Positions 15,133 to 24,555 of a DNA stretch of 64,000 bases are shown piece after piece. The notes beneath the pieces were generated by a model. The model made no database searches and was not told the origin of the DNA. It saw nothing but the letters and a program-made list of their open reading frames with translations. Source of the DNA: Fibrobacter sp. (GTDB lineage Bacteria > Fibrobacterota > Fibrobacteria > Fibrobacterales > Fibrobacteraceae); the NCBI GenBank assembly GCA_017412605.1, contig JAFPWY010000009.1, forward strand, positions 186,001 to 250,000, given 5' to 3'. Every line of letters begins with the position of its first letter. Position 1 is the first letter of the stretch. Made by a program: the position numbers and the translations under genes.

Positions 15133-18108
15133 ATGAAAAAAATCCTCTTTTTTATCGTCTGCATGCTACCCTGGTTCGTCTGTTGCAGCAACAGCGAGCC
15201 GCCCGAGGAATCCGATCCGGATTTAATCGAAATCTCCGAAACACCCACTGATTCCACCCCTGAGGTCGTAGATTCCATTCTAGAGGTCGCTGATTCCATC
15301 TCCAAAACAACCGATTCCCTTCAAGGCAAAGATTCAACTACTGACTCTATTCCCGAGACAAAAGAAATCGCAGACATGATCCTGCTTTCTGGCGGCACAG
15401 TTACCTTGGGTTCCAACGACAAAGAATTCAAGGCTGACGAAAAGCCCGCCATGAAAGTCAACCTCGATTACAATTTCTACATGGGCATCCACGAAGTCAC
15501 CTGCGGCGAATACGCCATCGTGGCAAAAAAGGCAAAGCTCAAGACCTTTGGCTCCTGTGAAAACGATTCACTTCCCATCACCAACATAACCTACTACGAT
15601 GCCATCCTGTACGCAAACGCCAAGAGCAAGCTGGACAAACGTGATACGGTATATACCTACAAAAAGGCAATCTATAGCGAAAAGCATTGCACCCATCTAG
15701 AAGGTCTGGCAGTCCATTTAGACGTAGACGCGTTCAGACTCCCCACCGAAGCCGAGTGGATCTACGCGGCGACACGGGATTGGAACGTCAAGAAGAGTTG
15801 GAATAGCGAGAACTCAGGCTACGCACTGCACAGTGTATGCAGCATCGGCACCGATTCGGCTGGATTCTGCGACATGGCGGGCAACGCCCTGGAATGGGTA
15901 AACGACTGGATGGGAAAATTCCGCGACACAACCGTCACCAACTATGCAGGCGCCCCGGATGGAGGAGAGCAGGGAGAACGAGTCGTCAAGGGCGGCTACT
16001 ACTCATTTTCTACAAAGCAACTCAACCCCTACAGCCGCGGGGACGTCTATACTGTAACATCTTCAACAAGGGCCGAATACGTCGGATTCAGACTCGCTGC
16101 AGGAATCATCCCCAATGCGTTATGGATGGGAAGCGACGGAAAAGCCCAAACAAGTGCAATCACGGCACTTGCGGGAAACGAGGACGTCAAGTCTATTACA
16201 GGTTCATATAACGTTAAGCTAGCTTTTCGCAATGACGTCACCGGAAATATATCTTATCTAGACTACCAGAATATTCCCATTTCCATTCAGGAAATCACCG
16301 ATGGTATAGACGCCTACCACCCCGAGATTTCCCCAAACGGGAGCTGGGTCGCCTTCTGCACGGGAATGGAAGGAATCTCGGGGAAATCAACCATCTACGT
16401 GCAAAATCTCGATGAGGACTCGACAGTCCAAATAAAACTCAATAGCAACAACGCCGCCATTCCGCGATGGCGTGTACTCGACAACGGAGATACAGTCATC
16501 GTCTATGTGAGCGATGCCGGGAACAACAAGGACGACGCCACGTTCAAGAGTACCTCCACCTGGCAAGTCAAGTTCTCAAACGGCAAGTTCAGCAAGCCGA
16601 AAAAGCTCTTCGACGGAGCCTACCACGGCGGCATCAGCGAAGACGGAAAACTCGCTGTATCGGGAGCAAGATTACTTCGCGCACGCCTATCAGGAAAAGA
16701 CAAAATCTGGTACAACAGCGAACAGGCATGCAACGCCTCGCTGGCACAAGACGGAACAAAGCGAACGGCATTCCTTGATTTCGGAGGCCAGACTGGGCGA
16801 GATTTCGCCGGCACCTCCTACGCAACCCACCAGAGAATTCTCATTGCGGACAGCAACGGGAAACTCATACAGACCCTCGAAGCTCCGAGCGGCTACACCT
16901 TCGACCATACCGAATGGGCTACTAACGGGGCTAAATCCATTATTGCAGCCACACTCACCAACTTTAATGGGGCACACACAAAAATAGTCCTTGTAGATCC
17001 CGACGACAACAGCGTCACCGAACTCGCAGAGGGAGAAGAACTCTGGCACCCGAATTTATGGATAAAGAAAAAATTTATAATCCCAAGTTCAAGCAGCATA
17101 GCTATCAGCAGTAGCAGCATATCACCAGATTCTGCCGAAATAAGTTCTAGCGAGTCAACAACACCGCCAGAACCCGAATTTAAGCTTGATTTAGACAGTG
17201 CTGGAATTTATTACAATTCATCGGGAGCACACGATAAAGCAGACCAATGGCGCTATAAAATGGAATTTTTATGGCAATATAGGGATACTGCAAACGTGGC
17301 CATTATTGGTTCTTCACGGTCCTATTTCGGTATAAATCCACTTCAATTTAGCAGTCCTCTTTTTGCTATTAATCTTTCTGTTTCTACAAACGTTCACAAA
17401 GCTTCTTATCTTTTTTTAACAAAGTATGTATTACCTCAGATGAGCAAACTAAAAGTAGTCATTAAAGACTTAGACATTGACAGATGGTTTGAGGTAAGTT
17501 CAGGAATTTTCGCATCGGCATACAAATCATATCCTGGTTACGTTTACGACAAAAACCACAACTATTGGAAAGACAACTATCCTATCGGACTTGCCGAAGC
17601 AACATATGATTCGCCAGGAGTTTCGTACACACAGAAAACTCTGCGTCCCACACGCGGATTCCAATCAAAAGAAGCAGAAGGATGGGGTGAGCCTATTACA
17701 TCCAGAGATTCTACATGGTTTGACGATCGAAGCAATTACTATTATCAGAACTTCAATTTCCTTGTTCAAATGATTGAAGAATGTCAAAAAAAGAATGTTA
17801 TTTTCATCGGCCTCATAGTCCCCGAAAACCCGCGATACAAAGAAACGGGAACTTTCGGAAAGCAGGGACTTAGAAGAAGCGAAGCTCCAGCGCTTATAGC
17901 TCAAATTGATAGCCTAAGCCAAAAATACCCTAATTTTATATTGATTGACGAGAATAAAATGGGAGAACACGATTACACTGATGAAATGGCATTCAATACA
18001 GACCATTTATCCTCTCTTGGCGCTGAAAAACTTACACTTCGTCTCGATTCCCTCATCAGAACGTTAAATATTGATTTTGAAAACAGCAATCCATTATCTG
18101 AGTTTTGA
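15133..18108 (+). CDS. Large lipoprotein: FGE-sulfatase domain, beta-propeller and SGNH-like domain (copy 1)
   Basis: A 991-residue predicted lipoprotein (lipobox FVCC at about residue 17) preceded by an AAGGAAGG site. About residues 80-318 are a formylglycine-generating-enzyme/sulfatase-modifying fold (GIHEVTCGEYA, RLPTEAEWIYAATR, CDMAGNALEWVNDW, RVVKGGYYS, EYVGFRLA). About 325-650 resemble a TolB-type propeller (HPEISPNGSWVAFCTG, AIPRWRVLDNGDTVIVYVSD). After a Ser-rich linker, about 690-985 look SGNH/GDSL-like: IIGSSRS with Ser727 and NTDHLSSLGA with His958. I recall this as the Fibrobacter paralogous family TIGR02171, of unknown role. Note that the expected Asp three residues before the His is Asn here, while the next copy keeps Asp. 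Confidence 0.85.
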   Translation: MKKILFFIVCMLPWFVCCSNSEPPEESDPDLIEISETPTDSTPEVVDSILEVADSISKTTDSLQGKDSTTDSIPETKEIADMILLSGGTVTLGSNDKEFKADEKPAMKVNLDYNFYMGIHEVTCGEYAIVAKKAKLKTFGSCENDSLPITNITYYDAILYANAKSKLDKRDTVYTYKKAIYSEKHCTHLEGLAVHLDVDAFRLPTEAEWIYAATRDWNVKKSWNSENSGYALHSVCSIGTDSAGFCDMAGNALEWVNDWMGKFRDTTVTNYAGAPDGGEQGERVVKGGYYSFSTKQLNPYSRGDVYTVTSSTRAEYVGFRLAAGIIPNALWMGSDGKAQTSAITALAGNEDVKSITGSYNVKLAFRNDVTGNISYLDYQNIPISIQEITDGIDAYHPEISPNGSWVAFCTGMEGISGKSTIYVQNLDEDSTVQIKLNSNNAAIPRWRVLDNGDTVIVYVSDAGNNKDDATFKSTSTWQVKFSNGKFSKPKKLFDGAYHGGISEDGKLAVSGARLLRARLSGKDKIWYNSEQACNASLAQDGTKRTAFLDFGGQTGRDFAGTSYATHQRILIADSNGKLIQTLEAPSGYTFDHTEWATNGAKSIIAATLTNFNGAHTKIVLVDPDDNSVTELAEGEELWHPNLWIKKKFIIPSSSSIAISSSSISPDSAEISSSESTTPPEPEFKLDLDSAGIYYNSSGAHDKADQWRYKMEFLWQYRDTANVAIIGSSRSYFGINPLQFSSPLFAINLSVSTNVHKASYLFLTKYVLPQMSKLKVVIKDLDIDRWFEVSSGIFASAYKSYPGYVYDKNHNYWKDNYPIGLAEATYDSPGVSYTQKTLRPTRGFQSKEAEGWGEPITSRDSTWFDDRSNYYYQNFNFLVQMIEECQKKNVIFIGLIVPENPRYKETGTFGKQGLRRSEAPALIAQIDSLSQKYPNFILIDENKMGEHDYTDEMAFNTDHLSSLGAEKLTLRLDSLIRTLNIDFENSNPLSEF

Positions 18109-18156
18109 AAATAACCACTTTTTTTGTCTAAAGAGTATTCGGGGAATGTGCAAACT

Positions 18157-21072
18157 ATGAAAAAAAATGCCCTATTGTTTTTCTTCGCTTTTTTGGGGCT
18201 GACCAGCAATCTTGTCTGTTGCAGCAACAGCGAGTCGCCCGAAATTTCCAATTCGGAACCAGTCGACACACCCAAAATCAATGATTCCATCCCTGAAGTA
18301 GAGGACTCCGTTCCCGAGATGACAATTGAGGGAATGCTCCGTATCGCCAGCGGCAAGGTCACCCTTGGCACCAACGACAAGAACTTCAAGGAAAGCGAAA
18401 GACCCGCCATGAGGGTTATCCTCGACTACGACTTTTTCATGGGAATCCACGAAGTCACCTGCGGGGAATACGCCGCAGTCGCCAAGAAGGCGAAGCTCAA
18501 GACTTTCGGCAAGTGCAAAAACGATTCCATCCCAATTACAGACATTTCGTACTACGATGCCATCCTATATGCAAACGCAAAAAGCAAGCTCGACGGGTAC
18601 GATACTGCCTACACATACAAAAGTGTCTCTTTTGACAACGAGGACCACTGTTCCAACCTTGAAGGTTTAGCCACCCACTTCGACACGAAGGCCTACCGAC
18701 TTCCCACCGAGGCCGAATGGGTCTATGCGGCGACGCGAGCATGGAACGCAAAAAAAAGCTGGAACAGCGGAAACTCCAACGACAAGCTCCATAACGCATG
18801 CAGCATAGGGGCCGATTCTGTCGGATTCTGCGACATGACGGGCAACGCCCTGGAATGGGTGAACGACTGGATGGGAAAATTCCGCGACACGACCATCACC
18901 AATTACGTCGGAGCAGCCGATGGAGGAGAAACCGGAGAACGCGTGGTCAAGGGAGGCAGTTTCACCCACTCCGAAAAAGAAATCAATCCCTTCAGCCGCG
19001 GCGACGTCTATATGGTCAATTCTGCAACAAGGGCCGAATACGTGGGCTTCCGCCTCGCTTTTGGAGAAATTCCCAACCCGCGCTGGCTAAGCAAGGATGG
19101 TGCAAGCATTGACTATATCATCACCCCCCTTGCAAACGTAGAAACCATCAAGTCACTGACAGGTTCCTATGCGACAAAGCTCGTTTTCCGAAACGACATT
19201 AGCGGCAACATTTCCTACCTGAACTACCTTGACGGGGACCTTTCTGTCAAGGAAATCACGAGTGGCATTGACGCCTACCACCCCACCATTTCACCGGACG
19301 GAATGTGGGTCGCCTTCTGCACGGGAATGGAAGGAATCTCGGGAAAATCAACACTTTACGTACACTCCCTCGAAGGAGATTCTACAATCCAGGTAAAGCT
19401 CAACAGCAACAGCGCAGCCATTCCACGATGGCGCATTCTCGACAACGGAGACACGGTCATCGTCTACGTCAGCGATGCCGGGAACAACAAGGACGACGCT
19501 ACGTTCAAGAGCACGTCCACCTGGCAGGTCAAGTTCTCTAACGGCAAGTTCGGCAAGCCGAAAAAGCTCTTCGACGGAGCCTACCACGGCGGCATCAGCG
19601 AAGACGAAAAACTCGCCGTAACCGGAGCAAGACTACTCCGCGCCCGCGTATCGGGAAAGGACAAGATCTGGTACAACAGCGAACAGGCATGTAACGCCTC
19701 GCTGGCCCAGGACGGAACAAAGCGGACGGCATTCCTGGACTTCGGAGGCAAAACAGGACGAGATTTCGCAGGCACCTCCTACGCCACCCACCAAAGAATT
19801 CTCATTGCCGACAGCAACGGGAAACTCCTACAGACCCTCGAAGCTCCGAGCGGCTATACATTCGATCATACCGAATGGACGCTCAACGGGAACCAGTCCC
19901 TGATTGTAGCAACCCTCACCAACGTAAACGGAGCCCACACAAAAATTGTCCTCGTGAACCCGGCAGACAGCAGCGTCACCGAACTCGCCGAAAGTGATGA
20001 ACTTTGGCATCCTTATCTTTGGGTGAAAAAAAGGAGTTCAACAACACCACCAGCCCCCATACAGGAACCTGTTGATGAAGACTCCTCAAAAACGGACTCG
20101 CAGAGGCCCACCGACACTTCTAGCACGGACACGTCTAGTACCGACACCTCGAATACAGGCACTCCCCAGAACTTTGTTCTCGATCTAGATAGTGCCGGCG
20201 CATACTATAACCCATCGGGCGATTACGTCGCTATACAATGGCGCTATAAAATGGAAATGCTTTGGCAATATAAGGACACCGCCAATGTCGTCATACTGGG
20301 AAGTTCCCGGTCCATGTTCGCAGTGAATCCGCTCCACTTCGACAAACCCTTTTTCGCCATAAATCTTGCCAACCAAGAAAATACAAAATACGGATCTAAA
20401 TACATCTTCCAAAACTACGTCGTGCCCCATTTCAAGAAACTGAAATATGTCATCATTTCCGTAGATCTTGACCGTTGGTACCACGACGACAACTACAATT
20501 TCTTTTATTCAAAATACAAGAATTTCCCCGGCTATATTTATGATGCGAACCATGATTTCTGGGCAGACAACGCCCCGCAAGACCTTTTTGACATAACTTT
20601 TGAATCCCTGGGCCAGGAAAGCTACGCTCAAAAGCTACGTCCAACACGAGGATTCGGCTATAGTAGAAGTAAGGGATGGCAGCAAGAGGAAGTTCCGGTA
20701 AAAAGAGACTCTATGTGGTACACGAACGATCAAACGATTTATTACAAGAACTACAATCATCTCATAGATATTATAAGGACGGCATCTGAGAACAACATTA
20801 CCGTTATCGGAGTGGAATTCCCGATGAGTCCCGCCTACAGGGAAACAGGATCCTATGGTACGTTCGGCCTTCAAAGAAGCCAAATGCCACAACTGCTCGA
20901 AGAAATAAACAACATCAGCAAAACATATTCCAACTTCATCTTCCTCGACGAGAACAAAATGGGCAACCACGACTATACGGACGACTTGGCTCAAGACGCG
21001 AGCCACCTGTCCACAGATGGAGCAAAGAAAATGTCCAAATACCTCGATTCCCTGTTGAGAACCCTAGAATAA
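18157..21072 (+). CDS. Large lipoprotein: FGE-sulfatase domain, beta-propeller and SGNH-like domain (copy 2)
   Basis: A 971-residue paralogue directly after copy 1. The start at 18157 gives the signal peptide MKKNALLFFFAFLGL with lipobox LVCC; an upstream in-frame start only adds 11 residues before it. Domains follow copy 1: FGE-like (about 60-305, RLPTEAEWVYAATR, CDMTGNALEWVNDW), propeller (about 310-630) and SGNH-like (about 680-970) with LGSSRS (Ser716) and DASHLS (Asp947, His950), a complete D-x-x-H block. The linker is Thr/Asp/Ser-rich with STDTSSTDTSNTGT. The propeller part is nearly identical to copy 1, whereas linker and C-terminus differ more. Role unknown; an envelope or secreted esterase is possible. 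Confidence 0.85.
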   Translation: MKKNALLFFFAFLGLTSNLVCCSNSESPEISNSEPVDTPKINDSIPEVEDSVPEMTIEGMLRIASGKVTLGTNDKNFKESERPAMRVILDYDFFMGIHEVTCGEYAAVAKKAKLKTFGKCKNDSIPITDISYYDAILYANAKSKLDGYDTAYTYKSVSFDNEDHCSNLEGLATHFDTKAYRLPTEAEWVYAATRAWNAKKSWNSGNSNDKLHNACSIGADSVGFCDMTGNALEWVNDWMGKFRDTTITNYVGAADGGETGERVVKGGSFTHSEKEINPFSRGDVYMVNSATRAEYVGFRLAFGEIPNPRWLSKDGASIDYIITPLANVETIKSLTGSYATKLVFRNDISGNISYLNYLDGDLSVKEITSGIDAYHPTISPDGMWVAFCTGMEGISGKSTLYVHSLEGDSTIQVKLNSNSAAIPRWRILDNGDTVIVYVSDAGNNKDDATFKSTSTWQVKFSNGKFGKPKKLFDGAYHGGISEDEKLAVTGARLLRARVSGKDKIWYNSEQACNASLAQDGTKRTAFLDFGGKTGRDFAGTSYATHQRILIADSNGKLLQTLEAPSGYTFDHTEWTLNGNQSLIVATLTNVNGAHTKIVLVNPADSSVTELAESDELWHPYLWVKKRSSTTPPAPIQEPVDEDSSKTDSQRPTDTSSTDTSSTDTSNTGTPQNFVLDLDSAGAYYNPSGDYVAIQWRYKMEMLWQYKDTANVVILGSSRSMFAVNPLHFDKPFFAINLANQENTKYGSKYIFQNYVVPHFKKLKYVIISVDLDRWYHDDNYNFFYSKYKNFPGYIYDANHDFWADNAPQDLFDITFESLGQESYAQKLRPTRGFGYSRSKGWQQEEVPVKRDSMWYTNDQTIYYKNYNHLIDIIRTASENNITVIGVEFPMSPAYRETGSYGTFGLQRSQMPQLLEEINNISKTYSNFIFLDENKMGNHDYTDDLAQDASHLSTDGAKKMSKYLDSLLRTLE

Positions 21073-21131
21073 CCCAAATACATCTTTCAAAAAAAATCGT
21101 AAACATTCTTGACTTATAGAGGGGCCCCACA

Positions 21132-21893
21132 ATGATCAGCAATTCTAAAATCATGGACATGGGACAAAATTCGCTTAAAAACTTTTGGCTCAAATCCATC
21201 GGCGTGACCATCCTCGGAGGCCTACTCTCTGGAGCCATAATCTTCGCCTTCGGCCTAACAAGCATCCTGTTCCTGGAAACAGGAACAGACGCACCCCAGA
21301 ACTACCTTATCAGTTTCGTTTTCGAGATGGCCGAGACAATCCTGATAGAGATGCTGGCTATTGGTTTTCTCGCGTATCTATACGACATTTACAGGCACCG
21401 CAAATCTCGCTTCAGCAAATTATTTGCCGGTTTCAAGAATTTCTCCCGAAACGCGGTCATCCTGATTATCATCGCCCTCGTGAAGGGTTTCTTCTCAACC
21501 ATTGCAGAAAAATTCATAGACCTTTCGGATAGAGCCCCGTTCGAAGGGAACATTCTCTTTCACTTTCTTCTTATTGCCGTCGTCATCATATTCCTCTGCT
21601 ACGTCGGCTACAAGCTGTTCCCCACCTGGATTGGCCTGATGCTCAAGATGAGTTTGGACGATTATACCAATCCAACAAATCTAATCCGGCAAACCTTTGG
21701 CCAGGTCTACAGATACAACTACAAGTTCTTCTGCCTGTACCTACGTTTCATTGGTTGGGGTCTTATAGGGTGTTTAACGCTCGGAATTGGCTTTCTCTGG
21801 ATTATTCCTTACCAGTCCATCAGCACAGTCATTTTCTTCGACACCATCTTCAATCCTGAAGATTATGCGGTACCAGAAGACCCCCTCGCATAG
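21132..21893 (+). CDS. DUF975-like integral membrane protein
   Basis: A 253-residue protein with about six hydrophobic segments (SIGVTILGGLLSGAIIFAF, an IEMLAIGFLAYLYDIY segment, AVILIIIALVKGFF, FHFLLIAVVIIFLCYVGY, YLRFIGWGLIGCLTLGIGFL). The end, with GCLTLGIGFLWIIPYQSIS before a final acidic tail, resembles the DUF975 family. No catalytic motif is visible and the neighbours give no clue to its job. Confidence 0.7.
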   Translation: MISNSKIMDMGQNSLKNFWLKSIGVTILGGLLSGAIIFAFGLTSILFLETGTDAPQNYLISFVFEMAETILIEMLAIGFLAYLYDIYRHRKSRFSKLFAGFKNFSRNAVILIIIALVKGFFSTIAEKFIDLSDRAPFEGNILFHFLLIAVVIIFLCYVGYKLFPTWIGLMLKMSLDDYTNPTNLIRQTFGQVYRYNYKFFCLYLRFIGWGLIGCLTLGIGFLWIIPYQSISTVIFFDTIFNPEDYAVPEDPLA

Positions 21894-21913
21894 TTACAAG
21901 CCTCCATTTTTTC

Positions 21914-21981
21914 TATATTTTCCGCCGAAAATTTAAGCAGGCACGTGTTTTGCGCCCGAAAGACGGTGCGAAACGCATGCC
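21914..21981 (+). promoter_or_regulatory. pheT upstream region: TATATT box and stem-loop with sigma-54-like core
   Basis: TATATT at 21914-21919 could be a -10 element. From 21940, GGCACGTGTTTTGCG pairs with TGCGAAACGCATGCC (21967-21981), 15 positions with one mismatch and some G-U pairs, ending just before the AGAGG ribosome binding site. The same left arm contains GGCACG-N4-TTGC, the sigma-54 -24/-12 spacing. Which reading is right cannot be told from sequence. Confidence 0.4.
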
Positions 21982-21993
21982 AAAGAGGAAAAG

Positions 21994-24429
21994 ATGAAAG
22001 TTTCTTTGAATTGGCTCAGACGTCACGTTGATCTTCCGGAAAATGCGGAAGAAGTTGCAAAGGCGCTCACCTCTATTGGCCTCGAAGTCGAAGGCACCGA
22101 GGAACCGGGCAAGGTCTACGAGAAGCTCGTTGTAGCGAAGGTTCTCACCTGCGAAGCCCACCCGGACAGCGACCACCTGCACATCACCACCGTGAACGAC
22201 GGCAAGGAAACGCTCCAGGTCGTGTGCGGCGCCCCGAACGTGGCCGCAGGCCAGACCGTGGTTCTCGCCCCGATTGGCGCTGAACTCCCGCTCCCCGACG
22301 GCGGCACGCTCAAGATGAAGAAGTCCAAGATTCGCGGCGTCGAAAGCTTCGGCATGATTTGCGCCGAAGACGAAATCGGCCTCAGCGACGACCATGCGGG
22401 CATCATGGTTCTCGACGACAGCATTCCGGCTGGCACCCCGTTCGTGAGCCTCGGCCTCTACGACGTCTGCTTCGAACTGAACGTCACCCCGAACCGTCCG
22501 GATGCCCTCAGCCACCGCGGTGTCGCCCGCGAACTCGCCGCCAAGTTCAACCGCCCGCTCAAGCCGCTCGCCTACGAACTCAAGGAAGATTCCGAAGCCG
22601 CGAGCTCCGCCGTGAGCCTCGAAGTGGTTCCGGGTTGCGGTTGCTCCCGCTACGTGGGCCGCGTCATCAAGGACGTGAAGGTCGACAAGTCCCCCGCCTG
22701 GCTCGCAAAACTCCTGCATGCCGTGGGCATGAACAGCATCAACAACGTCGTCGACATCACGAACTTCATTCTGATGGACGTTGGCCAGCCGCTCCACAGT
22801 TTTGACATGGACCAGTTGCACGGCAACAAAATCAAGGTTCGTCGCGCCGTGAAGGGCGAAAAGATTGAAACGATTGACCACACCGCTCACGAACTGCTGG
22901 AAAGCGACCTCGTGATTTGCGACGGCGACCGTCCGGCCTGCGTTGCCGGCGTGATGGGCGGTGTTGAGTCCGAAATCGTCGATGCCACCAAGAACGTGTT
23001 CCTCGAGAGCGCCTGGTTCAACCCGACCGTTATCCGCAAGCAGGCCAAGCGCCTCTGCATCTCGACCGACTCGAGCTACCGCTTCGAACGCGAAATCGAC
23101 TTCGCCACGCAGGACGAATACAGCAAGTACGCCTGTGCCCTCATCCAGGAAGTGGCCGGCGGCCGCATCCTCAAGGGCTCCGTCGAATACACCGGCGACG
23201 ACCACAAGAAAGAAAACAACGTGGTCTCGCTCCGCATCGCGCAGGCCGAACGCGTTATCGGCATGAAGCTTGAGATGGCCCAGGTGGAAAAGTTCCTCAC
23301 GGGCATCGCCCTCGAAGTCGTCTCCAAGACGGCGGACTCCATCACGTTCAAGATCCCGAGCTTCCGCCCCGACCTCGAACGCGAAGTGGACCTCATCGAA
23401 GAAGTCGCCCGCCTCGTCGGGTTCGACAACATCCCGTACACGCTGCCGTCCTTCAAGATGCAGCCGAACGAGCTCCCGCCGATTGAAGTTTTGAACCGCA
23501 AAATCCGCAAGACTCTCTCTGCGATGGGCCTGCACGAATGCCTGAGCCTGCGCTTCACGAGCAAGGCACGTACCGAGGCCCTCTTTGGCCCCGAAAGCGA
23601 CGACCGCCGCAGCAAGCCCGCAGCACTCCTCAACCCGCTTTCCGATGAACTGGGCGTCGTTCCGACTTCGCTCCTCCCCAACCTTCTGAAGGCTGTTGCC
23701 GAAAACGAGAAGAACCGTCCGGGTTCCGTGCGCCTGTTCGAAGTGGCCAAGGGCCAGTTCAAGCGCGACCGCAAGGACGTCCGCGATCCGGGCTTCGACG
23801 AATCGAACCTCGTTGCCCTCACGATTGCAGGCAACTTCGATACAAACCCGCTCAACGATAAGCCCGCCCAGATTGACTTTGCCGCCTTCAAGGGCTTGGT
23901 GCAGAGTTTCCTCAAGCGCGTGGGCCTCGTGGTTGAATTCCGCGTGCCCGCCAAGCCCGAAATCTTCCTGCACCCGGGCAAGCAGACCGAAATCCTCGCC
24001 GACGGCGTGGTGCTCGGCACCATGGGCGAACTCCACCCCTCCGTGATGGCTGCTAACGACATCAGCTACACCACCTACGTGATGGAACTCGACATGGACA
24101 AGATGGAACACGCGACCCACAAGAAGATCGTATTCGAAGCCTTCAGCCGCCAGGTGCCTTCTACCCGTGACATCTCGCTCGAAGTTGCGAAGTCCATGAC
24201 CCACGAAGACATCATCGCACGCATCAAGGGCCTGAACCCGAAGAACCTCGCGAAGATTGTCCTCAAGAGCATCTACGAAGGCGACAAAATCGAAGCCGGC
24301 AAGAAGAACATGGTCTACAGCCTCACCTACCAGGCCATGGACCGCACGCTTACCGACGATGAAGTCAACAAGGCTCACAACAAGCTGCGTGACAAGCTCG
24401 TCGCAAACGGCGACATCGTGCTGAGATAG
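21994..24429 (+). CDS. pheT: Phenylalanine-tRNA ligase beta subunit
   Basis: An 811-residue beta subunit of the alpha2-beta2 PheRS. Starts MKVSLNWLRRHVDLP; the tRNA-binding EMAP-like domain (about 40-150) contains VVCGAPNVAAGQTVVLAP; the B3/B4 editing region has FELNVTPNRPDALSHRGVARELAA; the B5 domain and the C-terminal anticodon-binding ferredoxin fold (about 715-811, FSRQVPSTRDISLEV) are present. Length is normal. pheS is not adjacent: the upstream gene is an unrelated membrane protein. The upstream region has a strong stem-loop. Confidence 0.97.
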   Translation: MKVSLNWLRRHVDLPENAEEVAKALTSIGLEVEGTEEPGKVYEKLVVAKVLTCEAHPDSDHLHITTVNDGKETLQVVCGAPNVAAGQTVVLAPIGAELPLPDGGTLKMKKSKIRGVESFGMICAEDEIGLSDDHAGIMVLDDSIPAGTPFVSLGLYDVCFELNVTPNRPDALSHRGVARELAAKFNRPLKPLAYELKEDSEAASSAVSLEVVPGCGCSRYVGRVIKDVKVDKSPAWLAKLLHAVGMNSINNVVDITNFILMDVGQPLHSFDMDQLHGNKIKVRRAVKGEKIETIDHTAHELLESDLVICDGDRPACVAGVMGGVESEIVDATKNVFLESAWFNPTVIRKQAKRLCISTDSSYRFEREIDFATQDEYSKYACALIQEVAGGRILKGSVEYTGDDHKKENNVVSLRIAQAERVIGMKLEMAQVEKFLTGIALEVVSKTADSITFKIPSFRPDLEREVDLIEEVARLVGFDNIPYTLPSFKMQPNELPPIEVLNRKIRKTLSAMGLHECLSLRFTSKARTEALFGPESDDRRSKPAALLNPLSDELGVVPTSLLPNLLKAVAENEKNRPGSVRLFEVAKGQFKRDRKDVRDPGFDESNLVALTIAGNFDTNPLNDKPAQIDFAAFKGLVQSFLKRVGLVVEFRVPAKPEIFLHPGKQTEILADGVVLGTMGELHPSVMAANDISYTTYVMELDMDKMEHATHKKIVFEAFSRQVPSTRDISLEVAKSMTHEDIIARIKGLNPKNLAKIVLKSIYEGDKIEAGKKNMVYSLTYQAMDRTLTDDEVNKAHNKLRDKLVANGDIVLR

Positions 24430-24430
24430 G

Positions 24431-24482
24431 CGTGAGCTCGGTGCTTTGAGGTTCCAGGCTCGAGGCACGAGGCTCGGAACTG
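24431..24482. repeat. Degenerate heptad-like repeat (GGCTCGAG type)
   Basis: Near-repeats such as GAGGTTCCAGGCTCGAGGCA and CGAGGCTCGG after pheT. The GAGGTTCCAGGCT string recurs at about 38441 after murB. Confidence 0.65.
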
Positions 24483-24494
24483 ATAAAATATTTA

Positions 24495-24528
24495 AAGCCG
24501 GTTCTTTTGGAACCGGCTTCTTTTTTTC
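24495..24528 (+). terminator. Rho-independent terminator of pheT
   Basis: AAGCCGGTTC and GAACCGGCTT form a 10-bp perfect stem around TTTTG, followed by a run of T. Confidence 0.85.
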
Positions 24529-24555
24529 GTCTTTTAGAATTTTTGCAATATTCTC

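Noticed and set aside
21913-24468. An 851-codon open frame opposite pheT
   Set aside because: pheT is unmistakable on the plus strand; the antisense frame is His/Val/Glu-rich, typical of mirrored GC-rich codons.
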